Source of the DNA: Reclinomonas americana ATCC 50394
Taxonomy: Eukaryota > Jakobida > Jakobea > Jakobida
Reading direction: 5' to 3'
Length of the DNA stretch: 64,000 bases
NCBI GenBank assembly: GCA_048213135.1
Contig: PS015126.1
Coordinates: 29,141 to 93,140, forward strand
The notes under the pieces are model-generated. The model made no database searches, was not told the DNA's origin, and saw nothing but the letters and a program-made list of their open reading frames with translations. The position numbers and the translations under genes are program-made. Shown piece after piece: positions 38,598-49,677 of the stretch; the first letter of the stretch is position 1, and each line of letters opens with the position of its first letter.

Positions 38598-41500
38598 GCA
38601 GCAGCAGCAGCAGCAGCAAAAAAACTGAGCAACAAAGGAATTACGCAGTAGCAACACGGATAACCCCGGCAACAACAACCACAACCACAACAATAATTAT
38701 AATAATAGCAAGACACAACAACAAGACGCAAACAAAGTGAGAGTGACACGAAAACAACAATCTCTCAACTCATTCCAAGCTTGTGTGCAAACAGACAAAG
38801 AAACAAGCAGAAAGAGCGTGTGTGCGAGAGAGAACACACCTGGCTTGCAATACCAATAGCGGAGATCAAGATGACGCCACCACCATTCGCGAAACTTGTG
38901 CTGTCAGCACTTCCGCTTCCATTTGCTGCGAGTACAAGGCATACATCAACCAGGTCAGTCGTACGCGCAAACAACCCCCCACGCGCACACATTTCAAGAA
39001 AAAATCAACCGCAACATAAGAACAACATGCACCACACGTACACACACCAAGTGTCTACTCACCAATTACAGAACCCCCATTTCCGTTGCTGTTTGCTGTA
39101 TTCGATGTGAAGGTGCAGTTGCTGATGGTCTACAACAACAACAACATCAACAACAACAATAACAGAAGAGGTCTTCGTCAACAACAAGAAGACGCACACA
39201 ATAGTGACTGATGTGAAAACAAACAATCTCTCAACTCATTCCAAGCTCATGCAAGAAGAAAACAAAACAATCAGATGGGAGAGAGAGAACAAACCAGGTT
39301 TGCTGAGGTACTGGAGTTGATCAGCACGACACCGCCACCATTCGCGAAACCGCTGCTGCTGTACGCATTCGTACCGGCTGCAAGGAAAAGGCATCCATCA
39401 AACGCGTACGGGTGAACCGTACGTACACTCAACCACGCTCACGCGCATACTTCACAATAGGATAAACCGCGCACTAGAGCCACATGCACCACACATGCAC
39501 ACACCAAGTGCGATTCATACGACTCACATGTACCACCGTTTCCGTTGAAGCTTGCTGTATTCGATGTGAAGGTGCAGTTGCTGATGGTCTGTAACAACAA
39601 GAACAAGTGAGGTCTCCGTCAACAAGACGCACACAAGTGAGAGTGACACGAAACAAGCAAACTCTAAACTCATTCCAAGCTTGTGTAAGCAGACAGCAAA
39701 ACCAGAAAGAGAGATAACACACCTGACTTGTTGAGGTACCGGCGTTGATCAGCATGACACCACCACCGTTCGTGTTACTTCTGCTATCCGCACTTCCGCT
39801 TCCATTTGCTGCAAGTACAAGGCAACCATCAACCAGGTCAACCGTACGTTGCACTCAACCACACACACACACACCCACCACACGCACAAACACATTTCAA
39901 GGAAAGATGAACCTCAACACAAGAAAAACATGCAGTCTGCACCATACATGCACACTCCAAGTGCCTACTCACCATTCACAGAACCACCATTCCCATTGCT
40001 GCTTGCAGTGTTGGATGCGAAAGTGCAGTCGCTTATGGTCTGAGTGATCTATGGGATTATTCTGTAAATAACGCTGTGCCGGTGACACGAGGCCTACTCG
40101 TACGACGCGCAGACCTGCTGATTCACACCGGCAAACAACAAGACACCGCCTCCAGCAATATTGGCAGATGACGACGAGTCGGAAGAACCCAAATTTCGCG
40201 AGCCTCCATTTGAATTCAGATCCGCGTTGTTGAACATGAATGACGATCCAGTGATCTACCGATGCCGACAAATAAGTGACAACGTTTTTCCTGATAATAT
40301 AGGTGATCGCGTCACCCAACACAGACCGTCTGCGTGGATATGCCTGCTCCTGCATAGTACGACCAAATCACTCCTCCACCGACTTGCGAACCAACGGCAT
40401 CACCAGATCCTTTGTTGTTGTTCCCACCGTTTGCATTCGCTGATGCCGAGTTGTTGAGGAACAGGCCGTTTGTGATCTGTGAGAGGGGAAGGGGGGATTG
40501 AGGGAAAGGGGAAGGGGAGAGAAAGGGAAAGAGAAGGGGAAGAGAAGGGGGAAGAGATGGGGGGAAGAGAAGGGAAAGACATGGGGAAGACGAAGGGGGG
40601 AGAGAGCGGGGAAGTAGGGGGAAAGAGGGGAAGGAGGGGAAGGAGGGGGAANNNNNNNNNNNNNNNNNNNNNNNNNNNNNNNNNNNNNNNNNNNNNNNNN
40701 NNNNNNNNNNNNNNNNNNNNNNNNNNNNNNNNNNNNNNNNNNNNNNNNNNNNNNNNNNNNNNNNNNNNNNNNNNNNNNNNNNNNNNNNNNNNNNNNNNNN
40801 NNNNNNNNNNNNNNNNNNNNNNNNNNNNNNNNNNNNNNNNNNNNNNNNNNNNNNNNNNNNNNNNNNNNNNNNNNNNNNNNNNNNNNNNNNNNNNNNNNNN
40901 NNNNNNNNNNNNNNNNNNNNNNNNNNNNNNNNNNNNNNNNNNNNNNNNNNNNNNNNNNNNNNNNNNNNNNNNNNNNNNNNNNNNNNNNNAGGAGTGGGGA
41001 AGTGGATGGGCGAAGGCAGAGGGAAGAGTGGGGGAAGAGTGGGGGACGTGGATGGGGGAAGACGATGGGGGAAGAGTGGGGGACGTGGATGGGGGAAGAC
41101 GATGGGGGATGAGTGGGAGAAGAGTGGGGGGGAAGAGTGGGGGGGAAGAGTGGGGGAAGAGTGGGGGGAAGAGTGGGGGGGAGAGTGGAGGAAGAGAGAG
41201 AGGGAAGAGGGAGCCATGGGGAAAGAGTGACTGGCAAGTCCACCTCACCTCTAACGTAGCAGTTCCATTTGTCCACACAACGCCACCACCACAGTTGCTC
41301 CCCGAGTTTCCATCTCCTGCAAGATTGCTGCCCCCGATGCAGCTGTCTGAGGCACGATTTCCAGTCGCCGAAACATTCTGCGGGGTGAGTGTTTATCAGC
41401 ACGACATGAAGCCACACCTTGACGTCCCACTACGTGATCACAAACCCTCATCAAAACAGACGTGGACGAGGTGGAAGATACAAAGAAAGCCCACACAGCT

Positions 41501-42927
41501 CCACCGCCGGCTTGCTGACCGCCGGTGGCATTTGTTATGCTACAGCCAGTCGATGGGCATTGCACTCCACTGGCACTGCCAGTTACCGAGTTGCCCGCAA
41601 AGGAAGTGCCTTGGAAGCCGACATGCAACGCATTCTTGACCAACAGGCCACCGCCACCCACATTGGCGAATCCGTTGGGTGAGTTGAGGTCACCATTACC
41701 GCATTGGAACACCGTGTTGTTCGCCCACACGCCACCCACATCAGACACCGTGGCCGACGTGGGATCCGTCACATACACAGCACCGCCGCCAACGTTGCTG
41801 TTGGTGAGGTTCATCGCCGTGTTGTTGACGAAATGGGTGCCGACCGCGTTGACGATCACCCCACCCGTTCCTTGCACGAACACGGCACCGCCACCCGCAC
41901 TACCCGACGATGTTGCCGTGTTGCCCGACCCAACAACCGTGTTGCTGGAAAACACGCTGTCTTGGAGGGAGACAGTGGCAGCAGCGGCGAGGTTGACCAG
42001 CGACATGGCGGCTCCAGAGGCATCATCACCGACCTTGGTGCAAGCGTGCCACGTCGAACCCGAGACTTGAACGACCGAGAAGGGACCGGAGGCGAGTACA
42101 GCTGAGGACTGCGTGCCACGTGCGGCAGCGCGATGGTTCACAAACTGCGTGTTGGTGATGGTGAGGGAGGCGGTGGAGGTGGAGGGTAGGGCAGTGGCAT
42201 CCAGGTGGAGGGCGCCCGCCGTGGAGCCTGTGAACAGGCAGTTGGAGATCACGACTTGCGGCGACACGGTGGTGGCCAACGCGCTCCACGAGACCGCCGG
42301 CTGACCGCCTGTCACAGTGAGGCCAGTCATCTCGCAACGCGGCGAGTCCTGCACGAGAATGGGAAATGCTGATGCTTGCAAGATGGGCGACGACGATGGC
42401 GATGTGGACTGGAGAGTGATGTTGCGACCTGCAACGGTGGTGTTAGATCCTTTGTTACCTGCCCGTCCCTTCATCTCCATACCCGTGTAGTGTAACTCTA
42501 TTAGCTGTTCTCTGCCCCTTGTTCTCTTGGCTCCTAACCCTTGCTCTGTTGCTTGACCCGTCACCCGATCACCAGGGTACACACCTTGTGACCGGCATTG
42601 ACGAAAGTCGAGAAGGGACCAACAGTGGTCGAAAGTGAGAGCGACAAATAATCAAAGGTGGTGGTATCAACCAATAGGAGTCTCGAGTGTGCCTTCCAGG
42701 AATTTTCAGTCGCAGTGTGTGCATGTGTGCCATTTGTGCGCATGTATGCGTGTCTTTCTAATTCACTTTCTGCGTATCTCTTGGTTGCCTGTCACGCTGC
42801 TGTCTTATTTCGAGCGCGCACTTTCTCACTCTCTAACTCGCTCTCTCTCTCTCTCCCTCTCAGTGTTGTGTGCGGTTATGTGTGTGGGTGAGAGAGAGAA
42901 TGAGCGGAGAGTGACATGTGTCAAAGG

Positions 42928-42996
<69 letters not shown>

Positions 42997-43387
42997 CGAC
43001 GAGAAAGAGCGTGTTCGAAAAACGAGACAGCAGAGTGACCGGCAACAAGGAAAAAATGGAGAAAGACGAGCATACGCAATAACACACACATACACACACG
43101 CGCACAGAGAGAGAAAGAGAGACAGGAGTGTTTGCATCTGGGCACACTCACCAGCGAGGGAGAGAGGCTCAGTCAAGACAAATGTGTCTGCAGAGAACAG
43201 CACTTGCAGACCCCACTCGAATGATGTAGCTGGGTAACCGCGCTGAGCACACGATGCCATGATCTGGCTGAGTGCGCACGGAGTGCTGGTATCGCCACAA
43301 GGTGTAGTTGAGGAACCGGCGGCAGCGACATTCACTGGCGAGTGTACATGATGAATGTCAGTATCTTACACACACCCACACACACAC

Positions 43388-43441
<54 letters not shown>

Positions 43442-43673
43442 CTGCACAAAGAGACGACGGAGGCGCAGATGGAGGGGCAAAAGTGCGCTCGTCCGTCCGA
43501 AGAGAGAATCCGCGCTCATCTGACTGGGGGCCGGTGCGTTCGGAATTCAAGTTGGACACGTCACTCCGCTCTCGAATCCCCCGTGTGATCGCAGTGGAGG
43601 GCAGTGTGGCAAGGGAGAAAAGCACCGCGGTTGTCCACACACACACCAACAACAAGCGGCAAGTGTCTCGCAT
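30275..43673 (-). CDS. Secreted beta-helix, cysteine-rich, multi-pass membrane protein
   Basis: Start Met at 43673 opens a signal peptide (MRDTCRLLLVCVWTTAVLFS). Exon 1 (43673-43442) and exon 2 (43334-43152) join in phase. Dozens of exons follow with the right-handed parallel beta-helix signature of polymorphic-membrane-protein/pectate-lyase-like ectodomains: N-rich coils, NNTA/NTAS steps and GGGV(A/V)(L/M)(L/V) turns. The largest exons are about 42430-41480 and 35750-33370. At 33150-32930 an ephrin-receptor-like cysteine module appears (CPPGEYALPTSAFNQTCVPC, then ADCLGG). The C-terminal part (about 32600-30430) has about nine hydrophobic segments, for example FVSLAILWACFVLHWLLAKA and FPLAATGSIDILPLALWVV. 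The cytoplasmic tail ends DESRLERSGMVAGAA. Similar architectures occur as orphan surface proteins in several protists. Exact exon count is unresolved and gap 40652-40989 interrupts it. The stop lies 179 bp from the convergent NACHT stop. Confidence 0.82.
36680..40045 (-). repeat. Tandemly amplified two-exon module with its introns (period ~430 bp)
   Basis: Eight A exons (about 64-67 nt, peptide TISNCTFTSNTASYNGNGG) lie near 36720, 37145, 37590, 38015, 38490, 39095, 39560 and 40005. They alternate with B exons (about 80 nt, peptide ending NGGGVMLISSGTSTNQ) near 36930, 37385, 37825, 38275, 38885, 39340 and 39770. A exons start in phase 0 and leave one base; B exons supply two and end in phase 0. 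Each A+B pair is therefore a symmetric 0-0 module of about 48 residues. Introns are conserved too: ctcaactcattccaagcttg recurs near 37259, 37706, 38157, 38759, 39226 and 39661. A fused A+B exon follows at about 40250-40115. The spacing and intron similarity point to tandem duplication of genomic units. Confidence 0.88.
38526..38625. repeat. (CAA)n/(CAG)n trinucleotide run in an intron
   Basis: About twenty CAA triplets followed by several CAG triplets lie just upstream (minus-strand sense) of an A-type exon of the beta-helix gene. The other amplified units have shorter CAA runs at the same place (near 37181, 37621, 38062 and 39131). On the transcribed strand the run is (TTG)n directly before the TAG or CAG acceptor, so it occupies the polypyrimidine-tract position. 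Confidence 0.85.
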
Positions 43674-44019
43674 TACACGAGCAATACAACGCAATTGTCT
43701 GCAAACCAACGAGCGCACACGCACACACACATGCGCGCGCACACATACACCTTGTCAACAGAGGGCGGAGAAGGAACACAGAGTGACGGTCTTCGCACCT
43801 GTTCTTATTGTGGATTCAGGCGTCGTCCGTCCGCCGGGTCTCCATTTTTGAATTCAATGGAGATTGCGGACTGATTTCTCCGAGACAGAAGAGAGAGGCA
43901 GGAAACGTGAGTGTAAGTGGAAGAGGGAGAGAGGGAAGAGTGACAAAGAATGAGGGAGAAGAGAAGGGAGGAGACAGAAAAAAGGAAAGAGACAAAGAAT
44001 GAGGGGGAAGAGAGAAGGG

Positions 44020-44054
<35 letters not shown>

Positions 44055-44802
44055 GAGGGAGGAGGAAGGAGGAGGAGAGAGGAGGNNNNNNNNNNNNNNN
44101 NNNNNNNNNNNNNNNNNNNNNNNNNNNNNNNNNNNNNNNNNNNNNNNNNNNNNNNNNNNNNNNNNNNNNNNNNNNNNNNNNNNNNNNNNNNNNNNNNNNN
44201 NNNNNNNNNNNNNNNNNNNNNNNNNNNNNNNNNNNNNNNNNNNNNNNNNNNNNNNNNNNNNNNNNNNNNNNNNNNNNNNNNNNNNNNNNNNNNNNNNNNN
44301 NNNNNNNNNNNNNNNNNNNNNNNNNNNNNNNNNNNNNNNNNNNNNNNNNNNNNNNNNNNNNNNNNNNNNNNNNNNNNNNNNNNNNNNNNNNNNNNNNNNN
44401 NNNNNNNNNNNNNNNNNNNNNNNNNNNNNNNNNNNNNNNNNNNNNNNNNNNNNNNNNNNNNNNNNNNNNNNNNNNNNNNNNNNNNNNNNNNNNNNNNNNN
44501 NNNNNNNNNNNNNNNNNNNNNNNNNNNNNNNNNNNNNNNNNNNNNNNNNNNNNNNNNNNNNNNNNNNNNNNNNNNNNNNNNNNNNNNNNNNNNNNNNNNN
44601 NNNNNNNNNNNNNNNNNNNNNNNNNNNNNNNNNNNNNNNNNNNNNNNNNNNNNNNNNNNNNNNNNNNNNNNNNNNNNNNNNNNNNNNNNNNNNNNNNNNN
44701 NNNNNNNNNNNNNNNNNNNNNNNNNNNNNNNNNNNNNNNNNNNNNNNNNNNNNNAGAGAGGGAGGGAGGAAGGGAGAGGGAGACAGAGGGAGTGACGCGC
44801 AC

Positions 44803-44900
44803 CATGCGGATCTGACTGCCGTCGAACTTGTGCCACAACACGTGCATCTCAATGCTGTCGCGCGGCAGGCAGACATACTTGGCCTCCTCTCCGTCGCTGT
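44803..44900 (-). CDS. Isolated minus-strand exon, unidentified
   Basis: Between ctctttgcag and an atg/gtgcgc donor lies an open frame reading DSDGEEAKYVCLPRDSIEMH then VLWHKFDGSQIRM. Without the acceptor the same frame continues upstream as SIAVYESLGFRVLFA. That combination faintly recalls the YESLGFxVxF...DGExA...IxLHL pattern of glyoxalase/VOC proteins. It sits upstream of the beta-helix gene next to the 669-N gap 44086-44754, which probably hides neighbouring exons. I would not assign a function. Confidence 0.35.
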
Positions 44901-45631
44901 CTGCAAAGAGCACACGGAAGCCGAGTGATTCGTAAACGGCGATGGAGGCACAGGGAGCACGGCGGAAGGGAAGAGAGGCAAGAGAGAGTGTGCGGGCAGG
45001 ACACTTTTGATTCCTGTCTCTCACGCAATCACGTGCGCGGTGGTTGGCTTCATCAGCATCGGCGAGATGGTGTGTATGTGTGCGTGGTGCTGTGGTGGGA
45101 GCGTATGCATGTGGCTCACGTTGTGGTGGTGAAAAGGGGCGCCAGTGGCGGAGCATTTGCTGGAGTTCCTCGCGGAGAAATGGGAGAGGTTGTTGTTTGG
45201 AATCGGGCGAAGGAGAAGCCGGCGGTGAGAGGGGATGAAAGGGAAGGGCGGGGAGGAGAAGGAGGGGGGAAAGGGGAGAAAGGAGAGAGAGAATACACGC
45301 ATGTTATGTGTGCGTGAGAGAGTGAAAGTGTGAGTGTGTGGAAGCAGGTGTGTGCGTGAAGAGCAACGGCCTCTCTCTCTTTGTGCGTGGGGAGAGCAGT
45401 TGTATCTTTGCATTGCTTCTCAGCTTGCTTGTGTCGATGAGAAGAAAGAGTTCTTATCGTGATTTTCCGACGAGAAGCTCATTCGATGAAAAGAAGAGAG
45501 CGCTATGTGCATGTCCACGCAGAAGAGAAGAGAATGCCCGTGGTTGTCGAGACGTGTGTCAAGAATGCAACTGGAGATTCCCTTGTTCTGCAAGAGAGAA
45601 GACCACAGCAAGAGAGCAGGGGAGTGAGTCT

Positions 45632-45683
45632 GTGAGGGTGAGGGTGAGGGTGAGGGTGTGAGGGTGAGGGTGAGGGTGAGGGT
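45632..45683 (+). repeat. Telomere-variant-like (TGAGGG)n array
   Basis: Eight or nine tandem tgaggg hexamers, with one interruption (gtgtgaggg), run directly into the 266-N gap 45684-45949. The G-runs of three separated by three bases on the plus strand fit a G-quadruplex motif. From 45001 to 46080 I see no supported gene; the rest is GA-rich DNA and this array. Confidence 0.8.
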
Positions 45684-46324
45684 NNNNNNNNNNNNNNNNN
45701 NNNNNNNNNNNNNNNNNNNNNNNNNNNNNNNNNNNNNNNNNNNNNNNNNNNNNNNNNNNNNNNNNNNNNNNNNNNNNNNNNNNNNNNNNNNNNNNNNNNN
45801 NNNNNNNNNNNNNNNNNNNNNNNNNNNNNNNNNNNNNNNNNNNNNNNNNNNNNNNNNNNNNNNNNNNNNNNNNNNNNNNNNNNNNNNNNNNNNNNNNNNN
45901 NNNNNNNNNNNNNNNNNNNNNNNNNNNNNNNNNNNNNNNNNNNNNNNNNTGCGAGCTGATTTTTGATGAGTGCGTGTTTTTAGGGGGGAGGGGGAGAGGG
46001 AGAGACAATGCATTTTAGACTTGTTTTTCTTTCATACTTACTTTCATACTTACTTTCATCTCTTCTCCTCACACAGAACGCGCTGCTGAGCTTGTTGATT
46101 CTGCACGGGAATTTGCCTCAGTTGTGACATTGTCATATGCATTACTTTGGTCGCTCCGGATGTCGCGCTCTCTGATGTTGTGCTTGGCGAGAATGTTGCG
46201 AGCTGATTGTGATTTCAGACCAGCGAGTGGCTCACCTCTTTGTTTTTTTGTAGGTCCTGCTGCATGGAGCGCGTGCGAACTTTATTCATGTTGACATGAG
46301 CGCTGGTGTGTTAATGCGAGTTGA

Positions 46325-46960
46325 TGACGTCTCTCAGTCTCTCTCAGTCTCTCTCTCACTCTCTCTCTCTCTCAGTCTCTCTCTCAGTCTCTCTCTCTCT
46401 TTCAGTCTCTCTCAGTCTCTCTCTCTCTCAGTCTCTTTCAGTCTCTCTTTCTCTCAGTCTCATTCTCTCAGTCTCTCTCTCAGTCTCTCTCTCAATCTCT
46501 CTCTGTCTCTCTCTCAGTCTCTCTCTATCTCCCTCTCAGTCTCTCAGTCTCTCTCTCGGTCTCTCAGTCTCAGTCTCTCTCTCAGTCTCTCTCTGTCTCT
46601 TTCTCAGTCTCTCTCTCAGTCTCTCTCTCAGTCTCTCTCTCAGTCTCTCTCTCTGTCTCTCTTTCTCTCTCTGTCTCTCTTTCTCTCTCAGTCTCTCTTT
46701 CTCTCTCAGTCTCTCTCTCAGTCTCTCTTTGTCCCTCTCTGTCTTTCTCTCTCTTCCGCTCTCTCTCTCTCTCTCTCAGTCTCTCTCTCAGTCTCTCTCT
46801 CGGTCTCTCGGTCTCTCTCAGTCTCTTTCTCTGTCTCTCTTTCTCTCTCAGTCTCAGTCTCTCTTCTTTCTCTCTCTCTCAGCTACTCTCTCTTTTTCTC
46901 TCTCAGAGACTGAGAGAGACTCTCTCTGTTTCTCTCAGTCTCTCTCAGTCTCTCGGTCAT
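46325..46960. repeat. (TCTCTCAG)n microsatellite block
   Basis: About 630 bp of imperfect tctctcag and tctctctc units. Two short possible exons precede it at about 46083-46122 (NALLSLLILHGNLP) and after ttttttgtag at 46254 (VLLHGARANFIHVD), vaguely ankyrin-like, but their phases do not join and I do not call them. Confidence 0.8.
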
Positions 46961-47277
46961 TAGTTTTCCCGTTCCCTCCCTTCCCTACGTGCTTTTTTTC
47001 TTTGCGAAACGAACATCGCTGAATGTGTTTCCATGTATCAGATCTTCGTCTGCAGTCACTGCCGTCATTGACATCCTCCACGCGTGTTGCACTCTGCTTC
47101 TCTCTTCTCCTTGTTGCCTGTTCCTCCTCTGTCTCTCCCTCTCAGCCTACCTTGCCTTACCATCTCTCGCACTCAGTTTCCACTCTCTCTCTCTCTCAGT
47201 CTCTCAGTCTCTCTCCCTCTTGTCTCCTTCTTCTCCCTTCCTTTCCCCTCTTTCTGCGCTGACTCCGACATCCTCAG

Positions 47278-48481
47278 TATCGCCGACCAACACCGAGTCC
47301 ATGGCGGATTTGTACATCGCGCTGGGTGTGAGTGCGCGATACTTCTCCTCGCTCGTGTTTGGGAGGCCAGAGGCCGCCGCCTCCAAGATGCTGGCCACCT
47401 TCACCTCGGTACGTACATGTCCAAGTGTGCGCTGTTAACGTGTTGATTTCTGACAAAGCGTGCAGGGCCCACTCGAGGCGTTTGAGACGGTGAAACCGAT
47501 TCTGGCTGCATTCACACGCGTGCAGCACCATGTGGGCGAGGTAAGTGGGTGAGGGATTGATGTGGTTGATGGAAGGCTCATGGTGTGGATACGAGCTTGT
47601 CCAACGTCGTCAAGCGCTGACCGACAACTACATGATCATTGGGTCCATGCAAGTGATTTCGGAAGGTGAGACTGTCAATCGAACCCTTTGCCTTTGCTGT
47701 CACCTTTTTCTCCTACTCTTGCTTCGCTCTTCATGTGCCTTGCCCTTGCCATCGCGCTCACATGTTGACGTCGCACACATCCGTGACAATGATCTGTCGC
47801 CTTTTCTCTTTCTGCTCACCATCACACTCCGTTGTCGCGCCCACATCCACCATCTTGGTCGGTTCCTTTTGCTTTTATGTTCCAGATCCCGCTCTGCCCT
47901 TGCCGTCACACTCTTCACACCTGTCGCCTTTTCTCTCTCTGCTCCCATGTATACTGTCCATTCCATCCCACATGTCGCCTTTCCTCTTGATGCGCTTCGC
48001 GTCATCGCACTTTCTTCCTCCCTTCACACAGCCATGACCATGGCCGACGCCAATGGCCTCCATCGCGCTTCGATCATTGACACGGTGTTCACTGCGCGCC
48101 GGTGCTCCGGGGCTAGGCGGGGCGCATGGCGCGGGATCAGTTCAAGCCTCGTGTGGGGTGGTGATGGACGAGGAGTGCTGATTTCCCGTTGTGCAGTGCG
48201 GGGTTTGCGGCACCGCTGGGGTTGAAGAATGCGAGGTTGGTGAAGGAGTTGGAGGAGAAGGGGCGTGGAATGAGGAGAAGGCAGTGCAGTGAGCAACGAG
48301 AGAAGAGTGGGGCAATGTAGAAGTCCTGTTTGCTGCGCAGGTAGATCCCGAGCTGGATTGGTCGGCCATCATCATGCAAGTGCGCGAGAGACGGCTGGTA
48401 TTCCACCGATGGCTGAGGAGCTGCGACCGCGTTAGGGGGAGTGGGATGTTGATGGACGAGAATGAAGATCGCTCGTTGTGA
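47278..48481 (+). CDS. Unidentified helical protein, 3' part
   Basis: Exons 47278-47408, 47466-47540, 47596-47665, 48032 to about 48101, about 48193-48234 and about 48342-48481 read in phase. They encode a chain containing MADLYIALGVSARYFSSLVF, ETVKPILAAFTRVQHHVGEL, LTDNYMIIGSMQVISEAMTM, APLGLKNARL, DPELDWSAIIMQVRERRLVF and a C-terminus DENEDRSL before the stop. The first four joins use clean donors (gtacgt, gtaagt, gtgaga) and are consistent; the last two are chosen for frame. The content is alpha-helical. The start is unknown: Met at about 47301 is possible. It ends 0.9 kb before the second NACHT gene on the same strand, so it is a separate gene unless an unseen splice skips its stop. Confidence 0.5.
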
Positions 48482-48749
48482 TGAAGTGAACGGCTGAGGA
48501 AACAGTTCACTTTGCCATGAGATGGAGTATAAAGCAAGGAACGGACATAAAGTTGCACTATGCGCGTGAAACCAAGGCAATCACAGTGCAATCAGGGCAA
48601 CATATGGGAAGTGGGGTGATGCTGGTATTCACAATCCAGACCACCCGGTGCAATGGAAATTATTTATGAGAGACAACTAAGAGAGACTGAGAGAGATTGG
48701 GAGACTGAGAGAGAAGGAGAGATACTGAGAGAGAGACTGAGAGAGAGAC

Positions 48750-48780
<31 letters not shown>

Positions 48781-49369
48781 GAAAGAGAGAGAGAGAGAGA
48801 GACTGAGAGACTGAGAGAGAAAGAAAGAGACTCAGAGAGAGAGAGAGACTAGAGAGAGAGAGAGAGAGNNNNNNNNNNNNNNNNNNNNNNNNNNNNNNNN
48901 NNNNNNNNNNNNNNNNNNNNNNNNNNNNNNNNNNNNNNNNNNNNNNNNNNNNNNNNNNNNNNNNNNNNNNNNNNNNNNNNNNNNNNNNNNNNNNNNCGCA
49001 CGGGAGATGATGGACAATCCAAGGAGGAAAGAGAGAGGAGATCTGGGGACGGAGAAAAGAGAAACAGCGCGACGACAGATAGATATGGCATGGTTGCGTT
49101 GATAAAGCACTCTCTCTCCCTTGGAGTGGCTGCTCATGCTCAACAACGAGTGAGAATCATCCGAGGTCTCGAAAACAGCTTGGTGAGCAGAGCGTCGCCA
49201 ACTTCCGTTCATTGGTGATTGGCTTGAGTCATCGAATCTTTCTTGTGCTTGCTTGGTGTGTGTTTGGTGTGTGTGTGTGTGTGTGTATGTGTGTGTGTGT
49301 GTGTGTGTTCTCTGCGACGTGCTTCTGATCACAGTGATTCCTCACGTGCACAGCTTTCCTCTCAGCAAA
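48482..49369. other. Intergenic or promoter stretch with GA repeats and a gap
   Basis: After the preceding stop there is plain sequence to about 48650, then (GAGACT)n/(GA)n to the gap 48869-48996, then more plain sequence and a (GT)n run at 49257-49308. This should hold the promoter of the second NACHT gene. No exon is supported. Confidence 0.45.
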
Positions 49370-49644
49370 ATGTACGATTCGGCTTTCCCTGCCTTGCCGG
49401 CAGCCTCCACTCTCCCCCCCTCGCTGTCGTGTGTGCTGCGGGTAAAGAGTGGAGACAGAGAGGAGAAGGCGGTGGGACGGATGGAGTATGACGTCAATGC
49501 AACGCGCAGGGAGTTGATTGGTGGCTTGCACACAAGGGGTTGGCCGACTTCGCTCCTCCCTGTTGGTGGAGACATCAGGTGCGTCGGTGTGACTGGCAGT
49601 TCTATGCGCTGTCCCTCTCCGGCGAGAATGGAAGAGAGAGAGAG

Positions 49645-49677
<33 letters not shown>

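Noticed and set aside
38388-38749. Poly-cysteine, poly-glutamine or poly-asparagine peptides
   Set aside because: They are translations of the intronic (CAA)n/(CAG)n run. The flanking A and B exons show it lies in an intron, so this is not a poly-Q protein.
46083-46320. Ankyrin-like fragments NALLSLLILHGNLP and VLLHGARANFIHVD
   Set aside because: The two stretches cannot be joined in phase with the sites visible, and each is too short to prove an ankyrin repeat.
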